A model generated the notes under the pieces. It was not told the origin of the DNA. It was given only the letters and a program-made list of their open reading frames with translations, and did no database searches. From Gyrodactylus bullatarudis (Eukaryota > Platyhelminthes > Monogenea > Gyrodactylidea > Gyrodactylidae), in the NCBI GenBank assembly GCA_012064415.1, contig SSNU01000031.1, positions 173,874 through 237,873 of the forward strand: 64,000 bases of DNA, in the 5' to 3' direction. The position numbers and the translations under genes are program-made. This document shows positions 48,901-59,859 of this stretch, piece after piece; the stretch's first letter is position 1; each line of letters opens with the position of its first letter.

Positions 48901-51900
48901 TCACTGATCTGGCTAAAGTAAACTACAGCCATTCTCGATGAATTTGGGGATTTATGATTTTTTTGATAAAAGTTTGGAAATTTTCTGAAGAATTTTTAGA
49001 ATCCAAATGAAAAGTCACACTTTGACCGATTTAAAAAAGTTTTTTTTGGAAAAATTAAATTTCGAAGTGTGAGAAAAAATGAGATTTTTGTAAAAATCAT
49101 TAATTCCTATTTTCATGTCAACTAGCATTCAGGTCAAGTCTATGATGGAACATTCATAGCCTGAAATCTAACCTCATTGTTTTCAAGAATATTTAACCTG
49201 CTTCAAGTCTAATTTATTAATTTCATGATGCAACTCTTTAAATTAATTGATGTTAATAAAAGCAGTACTGTCGATTAAATTTGTTTAAAGATTTAGCAAG
49301 AGAAATAATAATAATCCATTTCTAGACATGATTAGTTATTCTCATAAAGTCAGCACTGCAGTACAGTTGGTTCTATTGTTTAAAAACTTTTGTTCTTGTG
49401 TACTTTCGATTTGTAGAATTCAAATTAATTGTATCTCTTTTAAACAACCAACTTTGCTCTCTTTAAATTGATAAATAATATTTATATTATTACTGCAGAG
49501 TAATTAACTCTAGCTGGTCATCATTTCTAGATTTGATTTCAAAAATAGAGAGATCAATAAAATTTTTTTCCTTTCCGGAATAAAAGGCTAGTCAGATTTT
49601 TCTGCTACTGAAACGTTAAATATTAGGGAAAAACAAAATGTTTTTTCCCCGAACGATATTCTAGGCCATTTGTTAATTTGGACGCTTATACATAGGAAAG
49701 AAGACTTTTATAAATTGAATTCATAATTTTTGTTTTTCCGATACCCATTAATACATTTTAAAATTTCTTTAAAATGCATCAAATTGTTAAGAAAGTCAGA
49801 TCAAAATTTTAATCCTCTATCTAATGTGAGCAAATGACTGGAAAATTGTGAAAATAAACAACCTTGGTTTTGATAAAATTTCCAGAATAAATTCAAAATT
49901 ATTGAAAATTTTCCCTAGGCTTATTGTGCTCATGGTGGATGTAGATCAAGTCAAAGCTGGTGCAAAGTCTTATGGGGTGATAGTGGTCGTAAAGGTCCAT
50001 CAAAATGCTTTGATTTTAACAACTGGAAATTGGACAAAAAATGGCATGACGAAGGTCATCCAATAGGCAACTGTGGTAAAGTTCCTCAAGGATTTTTATA
50101 CAAAATCGACATAAAAAAAGTTATTGGAGTCATTTGTCCCCAGGAGTAAGTCGTTCTCTTAGCTTTATTATTAGCTTTCATGCGATAAAAATAGTTAGTC
50201 TGAATAAGTAAATCCATATCCATAAATATTTTTTTAACCTTCATACTTATAAGTAGAAATATTATATTTTTAAGCACCTGATTGTCCAGTAACATTAGTC
50301 TGGATTTTAACAAGATGATACTAATTACTGTCAATCCATTTTGATGTTTAACTGATGAAATTTTCAGAGACTTGGAATGCGGGAGACTATGGTGTACGCA
50401 TGAAAATGAAAAACCAGCTCTGAATGGATACGCTTCAATATTACAAGTACATCCATATCCAGATGACGAAACAACATGTTACGGCCTCCTCTATGATCCT
50501 ATTTGGCCAGCCTCTGATGATATCATGATACAAGATGCCTACAAGGATCTGGTCTATAAGGACATTTATTTTATGACAGATATGAAATATGCAGGTGGTC
50601 GAGGATCGGGTCAATTTTCCTCAAACTTTCAAGATGCAGGCCTAGTTCCAGATGGTACACCCTGTTCCAAAGGAGTAAATTATTATTATACTTTAAACTC
50701 AACTAAAATTTTCCTGGAAAATTCATCTCACTACTTCTTCTTTATATATATATTATATTTCATATTGATTTTTGAGCGGTTTCTTCTGAAAAAAATGTAT
50801 CTCCATTAAATACGGATCAATTTTTAAAAAATCCGCTTATTCAGATAAAAATCTTTAAAGCGGTGAGAAAAGTTATCACTTCAGGAGATTTTGGAAGATC
50901 TTATAAAAAATTACTATGGGGCCTTTTTCGGAATTAACACTTTAGCATGAAGCTTCATGCTTCCACTCAAACTACGATGTCTGAGGTGTATTTGATTGCT
51001 TTGCAGAATTTCTATAAATATACTTGAGAAAAGGAAAAATTCCTTTGTTTAAAGCTTATTTACTAATTTTCTTTAGATGTGTTTCCATGGGAAATGTCAA
51101 AAAATTGAAGATGTTTACGGTCCTTATGAAAAGGAATGCAATTGTGGCAAAAATGGAATTTGCAATAATCGCGGAAATTGTCATTGCTTTTATGGTTTCG
51201 GAGGAGATCGCTGTCTTGATGACGGACCAGGTGGATCCTTGGATAGTGGTCCGCTATCTGGATGTAAGTTGAATATTCTTCTACTTCTTTTCGCAACTTG
51301 GACTACTTCTGTAATTAAACTACTATTTATAATTACAACTGATGAATGACATAAGACAAGTAAGTCAATATTTCACTTCACTAACAAAGAAAGCGATTTA
51401 GGATTAACAATAGTCAAGATCCGAGTCAGATATTTTGTTAAACTAAACATAATTTGAGCAATAAACTGATACACCCAATACCTGATTATTAATATGACAA
51501 AGTTAACTTTCAACTATGACATGACTTACTGGAAATATTTCGCGTTAAAATTTTCCGCATTCATGTTGTAGGACAATGTCTGCATAGAAATAAGTATTTG
51601 AAATTGAAATTTTTATACCATATCAATTATCACAAACTTTAGAATATTTATACCTATGCAGACTAATGCTAGTGTTGTAAATTTTTATCATAAATTCTAA
51701 AAGAACTGTAAAAAAATTTAAACTTAGTATTGATCGACAATCGGTTTGCTATTATGAAAACTTTTATATGTAAAACAAGCTAATTTGATCCGGTAATCTG
51801 GATTTATACTAGGTAAACATTCTGGCTTAATTATTGAATACAAGAAAATAGACGTGAATTTGAGTCGTTATTCATGCGACTTTTGTACAATCAGAAAAAG

Positions 51901-53205
51901 ATATTAAAACTTCTAGAATGACACCTTTAATATTAGAACCGGATAAAGATAAAATTACCATTTGAAACCAATGGTAAGAGATTTGAAGGTTAAACAGATT
52001 CAATTTGCCTAGTTAATTAAGGCTTATTGACTAGATCAAGCCACACAGTCATTACCCAGATTCCAGGTTATCACATATAAACATTATATTTCTATTTCAG
52101 ATTCCCCATCCTTAAATATGGCCATAGCTATGCTGATATTTTTCTTTATCATTTTGCCAATCTTCATTTTCATCATGTACTACATTCTCTGTCGGCGAGT
52201 TGATGGGAAATTTCAATTCATTAAACAATGGGATTCAACCGGGACACATCTTGTTGGATGCGTTGATGAAGGTTGTTACAAGAACATTTTTAAAAAGTCA
52301 GCTGCAATGTTTATTTTCTTTGATTTTATCTCTTTTTTATTTGTCTGTTTTTTTTTAATTTCAGAAAGCCAAATTTTGGAAGTGTTCCCTTATTTGCATA
52401 CAAGGATAAACAAGTTGTTAAAAAGAGTGCTCTCGAGAAAAAGATTAACGAGAACCCCGAGTATAAATCATTGAGTCACCAGAAAAAGTTGTTGGAGAAG
52501 GAACTTCAATCAATTGTTTCATCCAAGCCAAGCTATTTGAAAGAAATTGAAGCCCAATGGGAAAGGCAAGCAGGAAAAGATAAATCCAAAACACCTGTTA
52601 AAAGTTCTGACATAAACTCTTCTTCTAAACCTATTCAGAGGGAATATAAAAACTTTACATCGATGAGATCAGCTCCCGAGCCTCCCAAAATAACTGAACG
52701 ATCCTTGCCAATTCAAAAAGAGCAGAGAACTATTACTCCTACTAGAGTTGCCCCGAAACGAATTAAGTCATTGACAAGATCTGGATCCAGCTCCCCTAAA
52801 CCAACTAAAAAAGATAACAGAAGTAAATCTCCTGCAGCAGTTAATAAACCAGCTACAAGTTCTCCTCAACCAAGTAAAAGTATTACTCCATCATGGGTAG
52901 CCACAAAGCCATATAAAAAGGGAGGAACTAGTCCCAAGCAAATCCATAGAAACTATCGAAATGATACAGATTCAGCGTCAGAACTAACAAGATCGGTTAA
53001 AAACTATTCAAAGCCTTCTAGACCCGCTCCCATGCCTCCAAACAAAGATCAATCTCTTTCAAGAAACAAAAATCTCTCGAATAGTGAAGAGTACATTTCA
53101 AAGCCAATAATTCAGAGCAGCACATATAAGAATCCCCTAGTCGACAGAGAACATGTGCTCAACACACAGAAAGATAACCAAATTACTACTACTAATAATA
53201 TTTAA
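39979..53205 (+). CDS. ADAM-family transmembrane protein, metalloprotease-dead
   Basis: My exons are 39979-40195, 40232-40278, 40385-40474, 40511-40582, 40653-40795, 42821-42902, 44598-44716, 47506-47814, 48282-48579, 49919-50145, 50368-50674, 51077-51263, 52101-52296 and 52365-53205. Phases agree throughout (1044 aa), but the true start and signal peptide are unresolved and the prodomain is short. Order: prodomain remnant, reprolysin fold (ILELSIVVEDKY, FNINIVVVLLELD, GTMCQSTSCVEYTV), disintegrin domain (GEDCDCG, CCNPNTC, DCDLPEFCTG), ADAM Cys-rich domain (SWCKVLWG, GNCG), EGF-like repeat (CNCGKNGICNNRGNCHC), one membrane helix (MAIAMLIFFFIILPIFIF) and a basic tail of about 300 residues with PxxP motifs (SAPEPP, RPAPMPP) suited to SH3 binding. 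The HExxHxxGxxH zinc site reads TKLAHNFGLRS, so it cannot cleave; adhesion or signalling is likely. Exons from 47506 on are firm; the first two are weak. Confidence 0.85.
40196..40231 (+). other. 36-nt intron, ADAM gene 5' part
   Basis: It begins GTGAGA and ends TCTTAG. Splicing joins SIYL to KKEGLRPEMKIYP. It depends on the two weakest exons of the gene, so it is less certain than the intron at 40475. Confidence 0.45.
40475..40510 (+). other. 36-nt intron, ADAM gene
   Basis: It begins GTAAGT and ends GTTTAG, phase 0. Splicing joins ILELSIVVEDKY to IARFNKDYDLV, the expected start of a reprolysin domain. Confidence 0.65.
40796..42820 (+). other. ADAM intron, nothing recognised
   Basis: About 2 kb of AT-rich sequence with no paired repeats or open frames of note. 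The flanking exon phases match without any intervening exon. Confidence 0.5.
43027..43556. mobile_element. 530-bp TTAA-bounded piggyBac-type MITE in an ADAM intron
   Basis: The left end TTAACCCTTTAAGAGCCAG and right end (complement TTAACCCTTCCGCAGCCAG) form imperfect 19-bp inverted repeats inside TTAA. Interior blocks are shared in inverted orientation with 4007-4481. Part of the interior (43110-43140) is also similar to 14045-14090. Confidence 0.65.
44122..44157 (-). ncRNA. Hammerhead-ribozyme-like motif, solo, in an ADAM intron
   Basis: On the minus strand: CTGAAGA, GACCCGGC, then CAAA in place of GAAA, then ATATAACGTTTAT and C. The G12 position is changed, so this copy is probably inactive. 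It sits just after a CCCTTAAAGTCCCA piggyBac-type end. Confidence 0.35.
44717..47505 (+). other. ADAM intron with a near-perfect palindromic element
   Basis: Apart from the palindrome at 47009-47332 the 2.8 kb shows no recognisable gene or repeat. The open frames near 45242 and 45473-45694 are AT-biased with no recognisable content. Confidence 0.5.
47009..47332. repeat. Near-perfect 324-bp palindromic element
   Basis: Arms 47009-47131 and about 47205-47332 are almost identical complements. They contain GGGCATACTCATGAGTGTGA and GGCATGT/ACATGCC words, with one small insertion and very few mismatches. The central loop is about 70 bp. No TTAA or TA target duplication is obvious. It ends 173 bases upstream of the next ADAM exon and could fold into a very long RNA hairpin in the pre-mRNA. 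Confidence 0.8.
48905..49132. repeat. Fold-back family remnant in an ADAM intron
   Basis: The left end near 48925 (CTCGATGAATTTGGGGATTTATGA) and right end (GAGATTTTTGTAAAAATCATT...TTCATGTCAACTAGC) match the family termini seen at 25135-25573, 26045-26110 and 17900-17945. The arms are short and diverged. Confidence 0.45.
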
Positions 53206-53266
53206 TGTATTTTTTGTGGATATAAAAGAATTGAACTATTTTTCTTTTTTGTTAATATTTTTTTGA

Positions 53267-53272
53267 AATAAA
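53267..53272 (+). terminator. Polyadenylation signal AATAAA of the ADAM gene
   Basis: Canonical AATAAA 62 bases after the ADAM stop codon. The minus-strand Rab gene ends about 200 bases further on, so the two genes converge tail to tail. Confidence 0.5.
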
Positions 53273-53473
53273 TTTTTTATCAATCTTACCAATGTTGAAT
53301 TTCCTCTAGCCTATCATACATGTAATAACTTCCCTTATAATCAATTTTAGATTGAAAATAAAAAGAAAAATAATCAATATCAAAATAGAATGTACACACA
53401 TTTATTATTCACAAGGGCAGAATGTATAAAAATAATAACAAATAATAACTTTGTAAAGATCAACATTAACCGA

Positions 53474-54115
53474 CTAGCAACATTTCCTCCTTCCGGGGGA
53501 ATCGATTTTCTCTGTCAGATTCGATCCCTCAAGAATATTTCGATCAATTCTAAATGCATTTAAATCGTCGGGGAGTTTTTGAGAGGAAACTTTCGAGCAG
53601 ACCCGTTTTGTAGCCTCGTAAAATAGGCTTTCAATATTATTTCCTAACTTGGCTGAAGTTTCAACAAACAACATGCTGTTTTCTGCAGCAAACTTTTGTG
53701 CTTCTGAAAATGTGACCTCTCGCAAAGGATCTTCGAGATCTATTTTATTACCAACCAAGACTAGATCTATGTTTTTATCGGTAAAGTTACGACTTGAAAT
53801 TAGCCATTCACTTATACTGTTGAAAGTTTCTCGCACAGTTATGTCATAAACAAGAAAAAGACAGACTGCGCCACGATAATATGACTGCGTCATTGATCTA
53901 AACCTTTCATGGCCAGCTGTATCCCAGATTTGTATTTTTACTGATTCATTATTTATTTTAATGATTTTGCTGCCAAATTCTGCTCCAACAGTTTGACTAA
54001 CACAGTTTGGAAACTTTCCATCGACAAATCTCTTCATCAAACATGTTTTACCAGTGTTCATATTCCCGATTACTACAAATTTGAAAATTTTATCGAATGA
54101 GTAATCTTCAGTCAT
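53474..54115 (-). CDS. Rab4: Rab4-like small GTPase
   Basis: Single exon, 213 aa. I start at the ATG at 54115 (MTEDYSFDKIFKFVVIG), which matches the Rab4 N-terminus; the frame is open 12 codons further up but without an ATG. Visible motifs are P-loop GNMNTGKT, switch I with QTVGAEFGSKII, switch II WDTAGHERFRSMTQSYYRG, NKID and ETSAK, ending in a CC prenylation signal. The EFGSKII and REVTF segments point to Rab4 (early and recycling endosomes) over other Rabs. The catalytic switch II Gln is His, which in Ras-like proteins normally lowers intrinsic GTP hydrolysis. The C-terminus is CC where vertebrate Rab4 has CGC. It is divergent with the Pur-alpha gene, start codons 138 bases apart. Confidence 0.9.
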   Translation of the reverse strand: MTEDYSFDKIFKFVVIGNMNTGKTCLMKRFVDGKFPNCVSQTVGAEFGSKIIKINNESVKIQIWDTAGHERFRSMTQSYYRGAVCLFLVYDITVRETFNSISEWLISSRNFTDKNIDLVLVGNKIDLEDPLREVTFSEAQKFAAENSMLFVETSAKLGNNIESLFYEATKRVCSKVSSQKLPDDLNAFRIDRNILEGSNLTEKIDSPGRRKCC

Positions 54116-54253
54116 TTTCCTAACAAATTCATTTTCGTGTTCAAGTACCAATGAAACAAAAACTATTATTTATGGTTTTTATTAAAACTCCATTTACAAA
54201 TTTGACGAAAATTCAAAATTTCATCAAATCTTTTGATTTTGAGATTGAGATAG
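54116..54253. promoter_or_regulatory. Short divergent intergenic region between Rab4 and Pur-alpha
   Basis: Both genes start outward from this 138-bp AT-rich segment, so their promoters must overlap. No specific element was recognised. Confidence 0.4.
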
Positions 54254-55075
54254 ATGTCTGCGGAATCCTGTGGTTCTTCCGATGCTGATACTTCTAATGG
54301 AAAAAATCAATTCAATTCAGATCAAAAGATTCTTAAAACATCTTCATTAAGAATTCAAAACAAAACATTTTACATCGATTTGAAAGAAAACTCGAGTGGA
54401 GTATTCATCAAAATTGCAGAAGTTTCCAGAAATAAACAACGTTCACATATAACACTCCCCATATCAATCGCTTCTAGTTTTCAGAAAAAACTTTCTCGTG
54501 CACTTGAAATTCATCTTGACACATTAGAAGAAGACATTGAACGGGATAAACTTTTTTCTGAAATCATCGTCAAAGAAAATCGGAGATACTACATTGATTT
54601 GAAAGAAAATACCAAAGGAAGATTCCTCAGAGTAGCAATGGTTAACAAAGATTTTCGAATGCAAATCTCAATACCAATTGAAGGATTTCAACAGTTTATA
54701 GACACCTACAAAGATATAATCTCGGAATATTCTTCAAATCAAAGTAAACTTGATTTAAACATGCCCGAGTCATTATCCCTAAAATTGGATTCAAAAACAT
54801 TCTACTTTGATTTTGGCTCCAATCAATACGGCTCGTTTGTTCGAGTTAGTGAAGTAAGAAAGCTTTCACGCACTGCCATAACAATACCAGATATTAAACT
54901 AGATGAGTTTTGTCAGATTATAGAAAAGTGTCGAGAACAAATTGGTCAAATCAAATTCAAGAGATCTGATTCAGAAAAGGAAAAAAATACAAACGAAATA
55001 AAATCAGAGAATGAAGACAGCAAAGTTTCCGCGGGCCATATCGAAGCATTTCAAGAGATTCTAAATTCAAGCTAA
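54254..55075 (+). CDS. Pur-alpha/beta-type single-stranded nucleic-acid-binding protein
   Basis: Single exon, 273 aa. Three PUR repeats are visible: about residues 32-82 (TFYIDLKENSSGVFIKIAEVSR), 100-153 (RYYIDLKENTKGRFLRVAMV) and 176-226 (TFYFDFGSNQYGSFVRVSEVR). Each has the aromatic/acid strand followed by G.F.(R/K)(V/I)(A/S)EV and a I-x-(I/L)P segment. The first two form the DNA/RNA-binding intramolecular domain and the third normally dimerises. The family acts in transcription, mRNA transport and neuronal function. The vertebrate Gly-rich N-terminus is replaced by a short Ser/Asp-rich one, and the C-terminal tail is charged (Lys/Glu-rich). Confidence 0.9.
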   Translation: MSAESCGSSDADTSNGKNQFNSDQKILKTSSLRIQNKTFYIDLKENSSGVFIKIAEVSRNKQRSHITLPISIASSFQKKLSRALEIHLDTLEEDIERDKLFSEIIVKENRRYYIDLKENTKGRFLRVAMVNKDFRMQISIPIEGFQQFIDTYKDIISEYSSNQSKLDLNMPESLSLKLDSKTFYFDFGSNQYGSFVRVSEVRKLSRTAITIPDIKLDEFCQIIEKCREQIGQIKFKRSDSEKEKNTNEIKSENEDSKVSAGHIEAFQEILNSS

Positions 55076-56073
55076 ATCAACTCTTATTTTTTATTGTTAT
55101 TATTTCTTGTTTTTGTTCATGATATTTTATGTGATTTAAAATTCATTCCACTTGTAATTTACTCAAATTTACCCCTTGTATGTGGTACATTTATTTATTC
55201 TACTATCTTAAAATACAGAATCTTGTTGAATAAGGAAGAAAGCATGTTTTTTTATTTTCCAAATGCGTCATACTGAAAGTTAAATTGCGTTGTAAGGAAT
55301 TTAAATCAAGGCATTTGCTGCGTTAGCTTTCAAATATTCTAGACAAATTTTATTTGAAAAGATTATCTGTCTAGCTACCATTGAGTAAAAAGCAGAATTA
55401 ACTGTTAATTTAAATATATATCACAGAAAAAGAGAATTTATAATTATTAATTATAATACTCTCATTCTGAGAGTCTTCATGTTAGCTAATTATCCCAAAG
55501 GTTGTATACGACCTCTTAATCAACTACTATTTTAGGCGATCACTGCTTTCATTTTGATTCGAAAGGGTTAATTTATAAGAAATATAGAGCACTCAGGTTT
55601 CTGGTCGATTCTCATTGGCTAACACTAAAAAATTGCCCCCTGAATAGAAATGAAATAGTGCTACAATTAGTCTATTACAAAACGAATGTTACATTTTACT
55701 TATGAATCCTACCTTGAATATAGTAGTAATTTTAAAGTACAAATAATCCTAGTGTACAATGTACATATCATCATGGTAGCGTTTCATTTTTTATTTTGTC
55801 TCCAAAGTATGCCAAAACATGGGATCCCTTGGATTGTACTTTTAAATTTTACCCTTAAATGGAAAACTAAATGCACCAATGAATTCCTTGTAAAAATTCA
55901 TATTTTTCGCTTAAGTTTCTTCGGACAGGAGTGGCCAAATTTTTAATTTCATGATCAATGTAAATCAGTAAAAAACCTAGCGAACCAGTTGCAATTTGCA
56001 AAGTTGGAAAAAAATTCCTAAAGACGACTTCATAAGGAAACTTTTATTACAATTTCTAAACTATAAACTTTTT
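55076..56073. other. Intergenic, with a second copy of a TTAA mini-element
   Basis: 55490-55571 matches the 90-bp element at 14709-14798: CCC start, GTTGTATACGACCTCT core, TTTTAGGCGATC block, and TTCGAAAGGGTTAA end. The rest shows nothing recognised. Confidence 0.45.
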
Positions 56074-57271
56074 ATCATTGTCAGTATAAAAAAAGAATTT
56101 TTTAATTAGAGAAATATATATTTCGCCAGGTCTTATCAATCTCTAATCCTGGTTCAATTAAATGATTATAAATATTAGTTCAATGAAATTTATGTTAATG
56201 AAATTGTAAAATTCTTGAAACACTTCCAATTGATGAAAAACCAAAAAACTTCTCTATTATTAGATGTAGAAAAGAAAAATTAAAAATCAATTGGGCCAAG
56301 GCAACTGCAAATCATGTAAATGGTTCTTTTGGATGCATAAGTTAGGATCTTCGTTCATGATTAGAAACTTCTCCCGGATTTTGAGGTCTATAAGTTTGTC
56401 GTTTGGGCATTTGAATAAAATTTTGAAATTTTCTTCACTTGCTTCACAACCACATTGCTCTAGGTGCTTTTTAATTGAGGAATTCTTTCTGTTGAGGTGT
56501 TCTTTTATCCTAACAGCTAGACGTCTTTGGGTTCTTCCTATGTATTTGGCTCCGCATGTAGCTTGGAAACTATAGATGAGATTTGATTGCTCAGATGGTT
56601 CTAGTTTATCTTTAAGCTGGAATTTGAATAGACTTGTGGTTTTGAATACAACCTTCAATTGTATATCATTATAATTTTCATTTACAAGTTTGGTCAATTT
56701 CCTTCTTAAATCATGACTAAAGCCATCTCCTTTGAACGATAATTTGACATAGATCCGGATGGTTTCATCATTTTGTTCCTCTTGAATATCTTCTTGGTTG
56801 TTTGCTTCATCTTCTAAAGCCTTTTCTATATATTTGCGAACAAAATTTTGAGGATATCCGTTTTCTCTGAGTCTTTCTTTTATCTCATCAATTTCTTTTA
56901 GGAATTCTTCCTCGCTGACAATTCTCTTGGTCCTCTTGATTAAGCCAATAATTAAACCTGTTTTGTAACTTTTTGGGCAGAAACTTGAAAAAATGTAGAC
57001 ATTTTCCAGTGTCTGACTTCTTATGGTGGATATTTCTTTTAAGGGTTCCGTCAGGTTTTCTCGTTGATTTTTAATTTTTCTTTTCTACATCTAATAATAG
57101 AGAAGTTTTTTGGTTTTTGGAAGTGTTTCAAGAATTTTACAATTTCATTAACATAAATTTCATTGAACTAATATTTATAATCATTTAATTGAACCAGGAT
57201 TAGAGATTGATAAGACCTGGCGAAATATATATTTCTCTAATTAAAAAATTCTTTTTTTATACTGACAATGA
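56074..57271 (-). mobile_element. Penelope-like element, truncated, with inverted terminal repeats
   Basis: Inverted arms of about 210 bp (56074-56290 and 57064-57271) are near-identical complements and enclose a minus-strand frame encoding the end of a Penelope polyprotein. Each arm holds a hammerhead-like motif in degenerate form (right arm, plus strand: TTGATAA, GACCTGGC, GAAA, then an AT-rich helix III and a TCTCTAAT strand complementary to ATTAGAGA). Penelope elements are known for inverted or tandem terminal repeats; here almost the whole reverse transcriptase is gone. Confidence 0.75.
56287..57063 (-). pseudogene. Penelope linker plus GIY-YIG endonuclease, open frame lacking reverse transcriptase
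   Basis: Open for about 258 codons without an initiating ATG. It reads NLTEPLKEISTIRSQ, FCPKSYKTGLIIGLIKRTKRI, LRENGYPQNFVRKYIEKAL (the region following the RT thumb), then LIYSFQATCGAKYIGRTQRRLAVRIKEHL (GIY-YIG) and LQLPWPN at the end. In the CxC before YIG one Cys is replaced (QATCG). The frame is intact but the catalytic RT is absent. Confidence 0.8.
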
Positions 57272-58575
57272 TGAATAACTCTATGGGAATTTCGGACGTA
57301 TATGTAAGTATACGTGAATATTTAATACATTATAAACTTTTTAGTTTAATCTAAAAGGGATAAATTCAAAAAAATACAATCAAGTTTTTTTACTGATAAT
57401 TTATAGTTAAAAATTTCTACTTTGAAATTCTACAGAAAGATCATCAAATAAATCTTAATAGCAAATCAGCTCAAAAAGTTAATTTTAATGAATGGAGTAA
57501 GTTCAAGTTTAAGGTAGAATGTATTTTTCTCCAAAAAACTCACGAAATTATTTAATATTCTTATAAAATTTAGATGATTTTTTTGCCTATTTTTGAAGAG
57601 AAAAACTCATCCAATGTTATGTCCATATAATATGGACCATATTTACGATAATCTCCCACGGGTATCAACGGTTGAATATTCGGTTATAATTTAAATAAAT
57701 CACAGTATCATAAAACTATCTTTTTTGTATCAATATAATCCATAAGACCATTCTTAAAAGATGAAAAGGGAGCTCAATATGCTCAGCTTATGATAAGTAT
57801 AAGCTCGTATAATATATTGAGTTTTGTATTGTTGTAATATTAAAGGTACATATTAATATATATATATAGTATTTTCCGTTTAATCAATAGAATTTCCATT
57901 GTTTTTTTTTCTTTCTCTTAGAATAATCACCAGGAATAATCAATAAAAGCCATTTGATCTTTTATAAGTTAGAAACTATCATCTATTGATTATAATTAGG
58001 GCAGAAACTTTGTTAATTTTACTATTATATTTTGGATATGATGAATAAAATTTTAGAATGAATTAACCGTTACAGTTTTGGGGTAGAAATAGTATATAAC
58101 CTAATTGACATAAAGATGAGAATTTACTTTTTTTACAAAAATTTCAATACTTTTCTTCGAAAAGTCAGGAAAAAATTTATTTTTCGAATTCCATGATAAT
58201 ATGACCCAGTAAGTTAAGAAAAGTTTTCCGATTGATTGAAAATTTTTGAGAAGAGATTGTTATAAACTTGATTTATAGGATTCCGATTAGACAAGAAACT
58301 GATTATGACCAAAAAATTTTGTCAAACTTTTCATTTTCAAGGATTTTGGATCATCAAACTATCACTGATTTTCAAGCAGTTTAAAACTGATTATTTGATG
58401 TCTTTGACTAATCGTGACCCTTGAAAGCAACTTTCAATCAATCTCTCATTTCGAAAGTTTCAAAAAATTAAGAATTTTGTAAAATTCATCGGGGTACTTT
58501 TTAAAAAAAACTTTTTTTGTGTGTTAGCTCGATCATTTTTTATAAACTTGAAGGGTTAATTGGATTTTAAAAAAC
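57272..58575. other. Intergenic; partial fold-back family copy
   Basis: 58099-58200 carries the family terminus (TAATTGACATAAAGATGAGAA) with no clear partner arm. An AT repeat (ATATATATATA) lies near 57860. Nothing else was recognised. Confidence 0.4.
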
Positions 58576-58970
58576 TGGTTGAGATGAAGATGAGAATTTA
58601 CTATTTACTACAAAAAACTCAATATTTTTCTCCGGATTTTTTGAATTCTAAGAGGAAATGAGCTAATAAGATGTGAACATTCAAAAAAATTCAATCTGAC
58701 CAAAATTAGGCCGTTTTTAGAATATCGAAAATACACCAAATTTCCACTTTTTCAACTTTTGAACCCAACATTTTTATCGATTTTGATGATTCGAAGCAGT
58801 TAAGTGATGATATTTGGGATCAACATTGAACGAAGAATTCGAATTCATCCGTAGAAATTCACTGAAAATCCTTATTACTTTGGGAAATCGAACCATTTGA
58901 ATTTTTCGATTATCACAAAATTATGAGTTTTTCGTATAAAAAGTAAATTCTCATCTTCATGTCAACTAGG
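58576..58970. repeat. Fold-back family element, one long arm
   Basis: The left terminus GTTGAGATGAAGATGAGAAT and right terminus TCATCTTCATGTCAACTAGG are inverses, about 395 bp apart. The left arm is very similar to 33465-33740, but most of the right arm is deleted. It ends 29 bases from the 3' end of the LicD gene. Confidence 0.6.
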
Positions 58971-58998
58971 TTTAGATAATGAAAAAAAACAATAAATT

Positions 58999-59859
58999 TC
59001 AAAAGCATATTGAATTATTAACATACACCGAGTACAAGATTGTATCATTCAAAATTAAACTTTCTTTGATTAATCCGTTGTTATTTTCAGCAGATACAAA
59101 TGGGAAATTTTTTGTCAAATCTGAGCATTTTATTATTCTCTGGAGCCAGATGAATTTCGGCATTTCCCAAAAATGCGAATAATGATGTGTAATACAAAAC
59201 TCTATTGCCTCTGGATTCGGCAATGCATGAGCACAAGAAGTCCAAAACCAAATTATTGTATCATTCTGGAATGGATTTCGAAAAGGACGTTTGAATAATC
59301 TGGCTGTATCATTCTTTTTGAATAATTCTCCATCAAAATTCGATTTGAATGACTGATCATCTTGTCTCTCTAAGCTGATCAAATCAATAGATGGCCATGT
59401 GAACTGATGAAAGTGATAGACAAATTTTGACTTTGGATCGAACACCTTCCAAATGCCTGGCATCAGTAAACTTGTTAATTGATCTGGTATAAATAAACTG
59501 TAGTTTTTCGATAAATCCAAATCAAAACCACTCTTTATTCTAGGCAAATCTTCCTTGAACACAAATATATCCATATCATCGTCCCAAGGGATTATACTAT
59601 GATGCCTTTGGGATCCCAATACTGTTCCGCCACTGAGAAAATATGTAATATTGTTTCTGTTGAACATTTCATCGAGGTCAATCATCATTCTCATCAGAGC
59701 TTTATGGCCGCCAACCATTTCAGGAGAGGGAATAAAATATGTTTCGTCTCTGTCATATCTAGAGATAATTTCCTTGCCTATTCGAAAGGCTGTCATTAAA
59801 AAAAGCAATAATAAAAAGGTGATGTTGCATTTATTCAAGATAGCATGAGGTAAATTCAT
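58999..59859 (-). CDS. LicD/fukutin-family membrane protein
   Basis: Single exon, 286 aa, starting at the first ATG after upstream stops. Residues 11-26 form a hydrophobic N-terminal segment, suggesting a type II Golgi/ER anchor. Residues 77-97 give the LicD signature: SGGTVLGSQRHHSIIPWDDDMDIF, here cited by its parts GGTVLGS and PWDDDMD. Later features are KFVYHFHQFTWPSIDLI and a C-terminal NNSICF. The family comprises phosphotransferases that add phosphocholine or ribitol-phosphate to glycans (bacterial LicD, fukutin, FKRP). The exact substrate cannot be told. The DDD metal-binding cluster is intact, so it is probably active. Confidence 0.8.
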   Translation of the reverse strand: MNLPHAILNKCNITFLLLLFLMTAFRIGKEIISRYDRDETYFIPSPEMVGGHKALMRMMIDLDEMFNRNNITYFLSGGTVLGSQRHHSIIPWDDDMDIFVFKEDLPRIKSGFDLDLSKNYSLFIPDQLTSLLMPGIWKVFDPKSKFVYHFHQFTWPSIDLISLERQDDQSFKSNFDGELFKKNDTARLFKRPFRNPFQNDTIIWFWTSCAHALPNPEAIEFCITHHYSHFWEMPKFIWLQRIIKCSDLTKNFPFVSAENNNGLIKESLILNDTILYSVYVNNSICF

